DNA of 64,000 nucleotides from Pycnococcus provasolii (lineage: Eukaryota; Chlorophyta; Pseudoscourfieldiophyceae; Pseudoscourfieldiales; Pycnococcaceae): contig OW568877.1 of NCBI GenBank assembly GCA_938743325.2, positions 1-64,000 on the forward strand, written 5' to 3'. Position numbers and translations under genes: made by a program. Of this stretch, positions 57,916 through 64,000 are shown piece after piece. The notes beneath the pieces are model-generated. The model had not been told where the DNA came from and did no database searches. It saw only the letters and a list, made by a program, of their open reading frames with translations. Positions within the stretch are counted from its first letter, which is position 1. Every line of letters begins with the position of its first letter.

Positions 57916-58499
57916 AGGATGATGGAAAAAAAAACAAAAATAATGACGTCGAATTGGTTGGATGGTTGGCGGCGGAGGATTCCCAAAAAAAAAAAAAAAA
58001 ACCCGCCCCGCCGGGCCTCAGGCCACCTCCGAGGTCCGGGCCCCCTCCCCCTTTGAGAAAACAAGCAGAGACGTCGGCATGGGGATGCCCTGTTGGACAA
58101 CGCTCCAGGGGAGATAAGAATCCCAAGATCGAGTTGACGCGGCCTGCGGGAAGGTCGACACTGTCTACCTCCCTCAGGAGGGTTTCCTTCTCCCCAACAC
58201 AACTAAGTAACGAATATATATTCTCATAGGTTATGAGCCTCAGCTACGCTTTGCGCTAAGCCGTTGATATCTTAATATCTTTGAAACTTTACAGCCTTTG
58301 AGTATACATATCTGGACGTCGAACATACTTCACCGTTTTGAAATACCTCGTCCACAGCGAAAACGCGAAGTAAAACTGCGCAGTGGAAAACAGCTCTCGA
58401 CCTATTCCACCGTTGTGGAAGGTGGTCAGCCGACCTCACGGAACCTTATCTCGACCGTATCTAGTCAAGATAACGAAACATCTCGAAGCGCTGCACGTC
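57916..58499. other. Upstream region of the CobW-like gene
   Basis: Contains a long A run (57987-58004), G/C-rich inverted sequence (cccgccccgccgggcctcaggcc), and the leader module shared with CC2D2A. Beyond about 58200 it becomes AT-richer and may belong to the Copia fossil. No host gene is seen. Confidence 0.45.
58044..58094 (-). repeat. Leader module shared with the CC2D2A gene
   Basis: Read on the minus strand this matches 5146-5195 at about 45 of 50 positions and ends in a G-rich run. It points toward the CobW-like start codon 129 nt downstream, the same arrangement as at CC2D2A. Confidence 0.65.
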
Positions 58500-59057
58500 A
58501 AAAAGTTATTTCGAACCGTTTTCAGTCGTTTTTGAGTCGGTCGAACTTACAGCTATTTTGGACCGTCCGAATACACTCCGTACGACGCCATACCTAAGAA
58601 CGAAGACGAATCTGACGATCCGTTCGCACCCGTGCGTGTCCTGGCAACCGTCGAACACGACGATGACTCGTCCATACTGGACACTGGAGCACCGAAGTCT
58701 TTAACTCCATACCTGGCAGACCTAAGCAATCCCGAACCGCTGGACAAATCCATTTATGGAATTGGGGGCGCTGCCCTTAAGGCGACACACATTGGGTCCC
58801 GAACAATTAAATGCAGAACCGTCACGGGTAAATCACGCTCGATAACGATCAACGGTGTATATTGTGTCCCTGAAATGGAGATGGGACGCATCCTATCCGT
58901 CAGCGAATTGTGCAGCCAGCTTAACGCCAAATTGGAAATCGATAAACTGGGCGGAACCATCAAGATTGGAGACGACATCATCCGAATCAAACAACAAGTC
59001 TACCTCATCTTGCAGCACGATACTGATCCAGGACTAACCCCGAATGGCTGGCCCTAA
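58500..59057 (+). mobile_element. Copia-type retroelement fossil, protease region
   Basis: The translated stretch has an aspartic-protease active site (SSILDTGAPKSLT) and the following GVYCVPEM and ILSVSELCSQ segments typical of the Ty1/copia protease to pre-integrase region. Later pol domains are absent, so it is a broken fragment. It is not an obvious continuation of the RNase H fragment near 40.4 kb. Confidence 0.65.
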
Positions 59058-59690
59058 GGATCTTGCGCATCCTCGGCGATTGCGAAACCGCGATGTCCTG
59101 CGACGTGGCGCCGGGGTATCCATTCAGTATCAAGAACGGCTTCAGCCAGTCTTCTGTGTCAAATGTGCTGTCAATTTTGGCGACAGCAGCGGCTCCGATC
59201 GGAAGGCGTCTTAGGTAACCGTTTTAGGTTCTCGTTCACCTGCCGACGTGTTCGACGTATGTTCTGCAATCTGCATTGTACTCATTTTCGCTGATAGCTG
59301 CCAATCGATGCATCTCCGATGAGGGTAATTCGGTACGAGGTAAATTTCCACGACGAAGGATTTCATTTTCGATGAATTCAGCTGCCCTTTGTCTTGACTA
59401 TACAGCTACGGCTACGGCTACGGCTATACAGCAAGCTTGACCTTGAACGTCTTGAGCTGTGGCCACAAACCGACGGTACACTGCTGACTGCTGGTCGTAG
59501 TCCCACTTAAACCCTGTGTAGAGCAAGTAAGCCGACTCTGCCACACGTCCGCCAGACGCCCACGTTTGTCGCAGAGTTGCGCCATCGAACGATCCGCGTA
59601 GAACGCTCGCCACTTCCTTCACAAGTATATGTTCAACCCCGTATCCCCGTGTAGGGGCCGGAACTCTGAGGAGTCCTCCTGAGTGAGCCC
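59058..59690 (-). other. Coding-like stretches of unknown family on the minus strand
   Basis: Three separate minus-strand stretches read as ordinary protein and not as compositional noise: one at about 59425-59665 (with SFDGATLRQTWASGG and YLLYTGFKWDYDQQSAVYRR), one at about 59235-59400 (AAEFIENEILRRG) and one at about 59055-59215 (FDTEDWLKPFLILNGYPGAT). They lie in different frames. I do not recognise the protein. They may be exons of an unannotated gene or remnants of an older element; the left end runs up to the Copia fossil. Confidence 0.35.
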
Positions 59691-59777
59691 TGGAAATCTC
59701 AGGAGGGCAAATCTCCAGTTTTTCCCACCCCAGAATTCGGGATCGTGTTTTATCTTGATTTCCGAGTTCCGCGATAA

Positions 59778-61736
59778 ATGGCGATGTGCTCGGCTCCGTC
59801 GATGCGCGCTCGTTGGTGTGGTGTGGGGTCTCCCTCCTCAGGAGGATCAGGATTTGGGTCAGGATCACGGTTAGGTGGTGGGTTAGGGCGTCGTCCTCGT
59901 GATAATGTTCCTCGTGTTCCCTTGCGTCGTTCGTGTCGTTCGTGTCGTTCGTGTGTTGTCTCCGCCTCGTCGTCGTCGGCGTCGTCGTCGGCGTCGTCGT
60001 CATCCTCGCCATCCTCGTCGTCGCCTGGTCGCGTTCGTCGTGTCGCCGTCATTGGTGCGGGATGGGGAGGATGGGGTGCGGCGAAAGCGCTGTTAGAAGG
60101 AGCAGCGGCGGCTTCTAACGAAGAACTGGAGGTGGTTCTGTTCGATGCTACGCCCGATCCCACGGGAGCGACGCCTATGCTCACGCCGTCGGGGAAACCG
60201 TTCGAACCAGTACGTAACACTTTCGACCTGACTTGCAGAGCTATAGGTACGATAAACAAACAACGCTGACAACACAACTTTCATTACAAATACAATTCGC
60301 AGGGAACGCGCGGATTTTGGAAAGACTATCCAAACATGAACGCACTCGTCGCCGAACTCAACTTACGCGAAAACGAAGTCTTCACGCCTTTCCTCGGATC
60401 CGCCTTCTACTCGCCGGAAGGACTCGAGGCGACCGCGCCGGTCTTTGGAGACGCGCCGGAACTCCCGTCGCCTCTTGGACAAGTGCTCGCGACCTTCGAC
60501 AACTTCAAACGCCTTCCCGTCGCGGACAGAACCACCATGGCTGGATTACTGCTCGCAACACTCGACCTCAACCGCGACCCAGACACATTCAAGATGTACG
60601 ACAACATGAGCGCGGACGAGCTGTTTCGACGCGCTGGACTTAGCGATAGGCTCGTCAAGGAGTTCGTCGCACCAACCTTGCAGGTTGGCCTCTTCAAGCC
60701 GCCGAATGAACTCAGCGCAGCTGTCGCCATGGAGCTCCTGTACTTTTATGCTCTCGCACATCAGACAGCATTCGACGTGCGGTGGATTAAGAAGAGGTCC
60801 ATCGCCGAACTACTCATCGCGCCTCTCGCAGAACGACTCATCGAAAGGCACAACCTTGACGTCCGTGCGAAGTGCTTCGTTCGAAGCATTGACGTGGACG
60901 ACGCTACGAAGAAAGTCACATCCATCACATACGCAGACGGCGCGGCTGGCGGTGAAGAAAAATGTCTCGAGAACGTCGATGCAGTCGTGCTTGCACTCGG
61001 CGCGAAGGGCATGAAAGCTGTCGTCGGAGGGTCTCCGAAACTTGCCAAGGCGTGTCCTGAACTGTGCAAGGCGTGCTCCCTTAACGCAATCGACGTGCTC
61101 GCATGTCGTATTTGGCTGGACAAGTACGTAGATACACTTGAGCCTGCGAACGTGCTGTCGAGATTTGAGGGTCTGCTCGGTGCTGGTGGCACATTCTTCA
61201 TGCTCGATCAGCTGCAAAAGGATGACGAACAGCTCCTGTGGGGTGATGAAACGCCGCAGGGCTCGGTCGTCGCGTGCGACATCTACGACTCCGCCGCCGT
61301 CGCAACGATGGGCGACGATGAGATTGTCAACCTTTTTGTGGAAGAGCTTCTTCCCGCCGCGGTGCCGGAGTTCAAGGGTGCTCGTGTCGTCGACAGCTAC
61401 GTGAAGCGATTTCCTGGCGCAGTGAGCTGGTTTTCACCAGGAAGTTTCGAGAAACGGCCGCCACTGAAGACGACACTTTCCAATGTTGTATGTGCCGGCG
61501 ACTGGGTTCGCATGGACGCTGGGTCCACGGAGCATGGAAGCAAGGGCTTGTGCCAAGAACGCGCGCTCGTCAGTGGATACAAAGCCGGGAATGTTCTGCT
61601 GTCTGAGTTGGGCTTTAGAGATGGCCAGAAACATCCAGTCATCCCAATCCGCGACGACGAACCTCAATTCGCCTTTGGGCAATCCATTGCCAAGTCTCTC
61701 GGTGGTTTTGGCATTCAACCTCCTTGGCTGTCATGA
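59778..61736 (+). CDS. Plastid FAD-dependent amine oxidase/desaturase-like oxidoreductase, two exons
   Basis: The model is join(59778..60209,60303..61736), 621 residues. Exon 1 carries a Ser/Arg/Gly-rich transit peptide and the dinucleotide-binding motif VAVIGAGWGGWGAAKALLE (about residue 85). The donor is CCA/GTACGT and the acceptor CGCAG/GGA; the 93-nt intron is in phase 0, giving KPFEP-GTRGFWKDYPNMNA. Exon 2 has amine-oxidase family features: ENVDAVVLALGAKGM and the C-terminal FAD motif VVCAGDWVRMDAGSTEHGSK. Relatives include phytoene desaturase-like and carotenoid isomerase-like proteins of plants and cyanobacteria. The exact substrate is unknown. It is convergent with the FANCM-like gene, 53 bp apart. 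Confidence 0.82.
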
Positions 61737-61789
61737 AATGAATAATAAGTACTAGTAACGAAACTCTTGATTACAAATATTTCCATGTT

Positions 61790-64000
61790 CTACAAGTCAT
61801 ACGCAGCCTCGCGTGGTCCGTCGGCACTATCCAGAGCGCCATCAGAATCTGAGGGCGCGCCCCACTCGAACTGCTCCTCTTCCTCATCGTCGTCAGAGGG
61901 GGCCGCCTGCGCGCGTGTCGTGCCACGCGCGCAGATGGGGCAAAACCAGTCGCCTTGTGGAATCGCGTCGAGCCTCGGGTGCAGGCAGTAAATGTGGTAG
62001 GCGCCCGATGTGCATCCGTCGCAGAGAAGCATATTCTCGGCATCACCGGCCGAGCCGCAAACTCGGCAGGCGACGTCGCCATCTTCATCTTCATCTTCAT
62101 CTTCATCGTCATCTTCATCGTCATCGTCATCGTCGACAACGAAGTCCCGGAGGGAGCCTGGCGTCGTCGCTGTCGTCGTTCCAGCCGAGCTGCGACGCCC
62201 GCCTCGCGCCTGATAAGGCGGGGTGTCCGGGAGCGCATCAGCGACTCCTGCACGACGCCTCATCATGCGGTCCAAGCCCTCATCACCTTGGCTTGGCATG
62301 AGGGGGCGGTAAGGAGCAGAAGGAGGCTGCGACAATGAGTCGACGAAGAAACCGTCGTCGTTATCGTCCTCCTCGTCGTCGTTGTCATCGTCGTCATCAT
62401 CGTCATCATCCTCGTTCTCTGCTTCGTCGTCAATGAACATGTGGCGACGATGGCGACGGGTACCCTTTGCTGCCCTTCCACCACCTCCTGCGGCCTTTCC
62501 ACGACGCGCTGCCGTTGCTTGTTCACCACCGCCGGCGCCGGCACGTCTAAGACGCTTGAATGCACGAGCAGGTGGAGGCGACGGTGGCGGTGGCAAAGAT
62601 GACTGGCGTGGCCGCGCTACGACAAGCGGCGATGAGTCGTCGTCAGCCGGCGTTGGCGGCGTGTCTGGCGCGGCTACATCCTCCTTCCCAATCCACGCAT
62701 CAGCAGCTTTCGCCGCCGCGAGTGGATCCAAGTCTGCCCCTTTCGGCGACGGTACAGATTCGGCAGCCACCACCGGCAAGAGCCCCGCGTCAGCAGCTTT
62801 CGCCGCCGCGAGTGGATCCAAGTCTGCCCCTTTCGGCGACGGTACAGATTCGGCAGCCACCACCGGCAAGAGCCCCGCATCAGCAGCTTTCGCCGCAAGT
62901 GCATCCAAGTCTCTTCCTTCCGGTGGCGGTAAGATCGTCGCATGCCACGCGTCACCAGACTTTGTTAAGCTCACGAAGTCTGCGGATACAGCAGTTTGTG
63001 GCATGGGTGGCACCCACTCTGGCTCTTTTGCCTCCACAGCTGCAATCTCGCACGAAGGTGAGGCGGGGGGCGGAAGTGGCATGTCGTCGTCGTCGTCGTA
63101 GCCACCGCCACCGCCACCGCCGCCGCCACCGCCACGAGCATCCTCATCATCAGAAGAACTGGAAAGCTCTCGCATCACCCACTCAGCTGTCCGCCGAGTC
63201 CTATCCGCCGCCACCACTGGGCGATGAGGTGGTGGCGAGGGTGAGCAGAGATTCACCACTTTATCCGTCTGCTGTTGCTCCTTTTCGGGCGCCTTGCCCT
63301 TGTCAACACGTTTTGGAGCAGGCGCCTTGCCCTTCTTTGCTCTCGCGGCGCGACCACCAGCACCAGCACCAGCACCAGCACCAGTCGCACCGGACGACCT
63401 TCGCCGGATATCACCAAGAAAGTGCGTCCTCACAGATTCTTCAGCTTCCGGCGAATCCGTCCTACATAGCCTCGGTTTAATGTACGAGGGACCACCATTG
63501 GAGCTGGATACGCCGAGCATCGCCATCGTAGGGAATACGCTGGGTCCCTCTTCTCCTCTCTTAAGGCCAATCGACAGCGCAGCTGGACACCCGACATCGT
63601 CAGAAGCCGCTTTCAACAAGGCCTCAATCTGCGCCTGCTTTGCGACACCTGCGCGATAGTCCTCCACCTCCTTGCCACGCTCTAGCAGGTGCACCACCGC
63701 ACAGTTAGCCTTGTGTCGACCCGTTCGCCCGCTTCGCTGGATGCGCCTGCGTGGATCCGTGGTCACGTCGAGATGCACCACCACGTCAGCCGCAGGCAGA
63801 TCCAAGCCCTCCTCACCGATGCACGTGCACACGAGAACGTCGAGCTCGCTTTTCGCAAACTGCGCAATCACAGCCTTCTGCTGCTGGCGATTCTGTCCCT
63901 TTTGGCCAGCCGCCCCGCGCCCACCGCGAGGTACACGCCCGCCACGCCCACCGCCTCGACCTGCTCCCCCCGCGAGCGAGAAAGATGTGCCCTGGCCAAC
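61790..64000 (-). CDS. FANCM/Mph1-like helicase C-terminal part fused to a PHD finger (runs off the window)
   Basis: The frame is open to the right edge, so the N-terminal helicase half is outside. What is present: FVGQ-like start of the second helicase domain, a Gly/Arg-rich insert, then CTCIGEEGLDLPAADVVVHL and RRIQRSGRTGRHKANCAVV (motifs V and VI), matching FANCM/Mph1/Hef, which remodels stalled forks and crosslinks. A long disordered region follows with almost three copies of an 87-bp repeat (ESVPSPKGADLDPLAAAKAA) and acidic runs. Near the C-terminus a C4HC3 PHD finger reads CRVCGSAGDAENMLLCDGC, then HIYCLHPRLD and WFCPIC. PHD fingers bind histone H3 tails; I know of no standard FANCM with one. 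Confidence 0.75.
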   Translation of the reverse strand, partial: VGQGTSFSLAGGAGRGGGRGGRVPRGGRGAAGQKGQNRQQQKAVIAQFAKSELDVLVCTCIGEEGLDLPAADVVVHLDVTTDPRRRIQRSGRTGRHKANCAVVHLLERGKEVEDYRAGVAKQAQIEALLKAASDDVGCPAALSIGLKRGEEGPSVFPTMAMLGVSSSNGGPSYIKPRLCRTDSPEAEESVRTHFLGDIRRRSSGATGAGAGAGAGGRAARAKKGKAPAPKRVDKGKAPEKEQQQTDKVVNLCSPSPPPHRPVVAADRTRRTAEWVMRELSSSSDDEDARGGGGGGGGGGGYDDDDDMPLPPPASPSCEIAAVEAKEPEWVPPMPQTAVSADFVSLTKSGDAWHATILPPPEGRDLDALAAKAADAGLLPVVAAESVPSPKGADLDPLAAAKAADAGLLPVVAAESVPSPKGADLDPLAAAKAADAWIGKEDVAAPDTPPTPADDDSSPLVVARPRQSSLPPPPSPPPARAFKRLRRAGAGGGEQATAARRGKAAGGGGRAAKGTRRHRRHMFIDDEAENEDDDDDDDDDNDDEEDDNDDGFFVDSLSQPPSAPYRPLMPSQGDEGLDRMMRRRAGVADALPDTPPYQARGGRRSSAGTTTATTPGSLRDFVVDDDDDDEDDDEDEDEDEDGDVACRVCGSAGDAENMLLCDGCTSGAYHIYCLHPRLDAIPQGDWFCPICARGTTRAQAAPSDDDEEEEQFEWGAPSDSDGALDSADGPREAAYDL

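Noticed and set aside
40384-59057. Treating the two Copia fossils as one element split across the region
   Set aside because: They carry non-overlapping parts but are 18 kb apart with many host genes between, and no matching ends were found.

Overview
This window is nuclear DNA from a eukaryotic green alga, probably a prasinophyte-grade chlorophyte with a compact genome. The evidence is a chlorophyll a/b-binding light-harvesting protein, plastid transit peptides ending in a VRA-type motif, plant-lineage families (UPF0426, BBD nuclease, plastid RPE, MSL-type MscS), spliceosomal introns and TTAGGG-type telomere-like tracts. A CC2D2A homologue shows the lineage has, or recently had, a ciliary transition zone. 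Species cannot be fixed from sequence alone. No tRNA, rRNA, CRISPR or operon was seen; genes are tightly packed, mostly head-to-head or tail-to-tail, and most lack introns.

Layout. 1-3.1 kb: telomere-like tract, a tandem repeat and a broken LTR element inserted into one repeat copy. 3.1-13.3 kb: a lectin-GT23 fucosyltransferase-like protein, CC2D2A, a short ZW10-like protein and an unrecognised protein with a weak EF-hand. 13.6-19.4 kb: two-exon pyruvate carboxylase head-to-head with an LHC gene. 19.5-25.1 kb: a secreted protein, a PhyH-like dioxygenase fragment abutting a TTAGGG tract, a DnaJ-type zinc-finger protein, two plastid proteins of unknown function and CLP1. 25.2-31.1 kb: two-exon BBD nuclease, a degenerate RPE-like protein head-to-head with an unusual plastid RPE, and a plastid J-domain protein. 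32.2-47.4 kb: a 2,489-residue tyrosine- and proline-rich membrane-anchored matrix protein, then a tandem pair of secreted Tyr/Lys-rich proteins whose LRR-like units are each encoded by a single exon. 47.9-64 kb: MscS-like channel, NTA1-like amidase, CDCA7-type zinc-finger protein, a CobW/ZNG1-like protein containing two almost identical GTPase modules, Copia fossils, an FAD oxidoreductase and the 3' part of a FANCM-like helicase fused to a PHD finger.

The most novel material is the 32-47 kb block. Three neighbouring genes encode extracellular proteins built from aromatic repeats (YGFY, FYSFYSLYG, YDSGYSK) beside polyproline or LRR modules. I infer a cell-surface, matrix or adhesion locus; nothing in the sequence proves it. 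Other strong points are the internally duplicated CobW gene (only two synonymous differences seen over about 1.47 kb), the pair of RPE-fold proteins that both lack canonical metal-binding residues, the FANCM-PHD fusion and a GTACGT-type 5' splice site in nearly every intron. Starts were chosen at ATG codons; spliced models were built by hand from splice signals and reading phase and have no transcript support.
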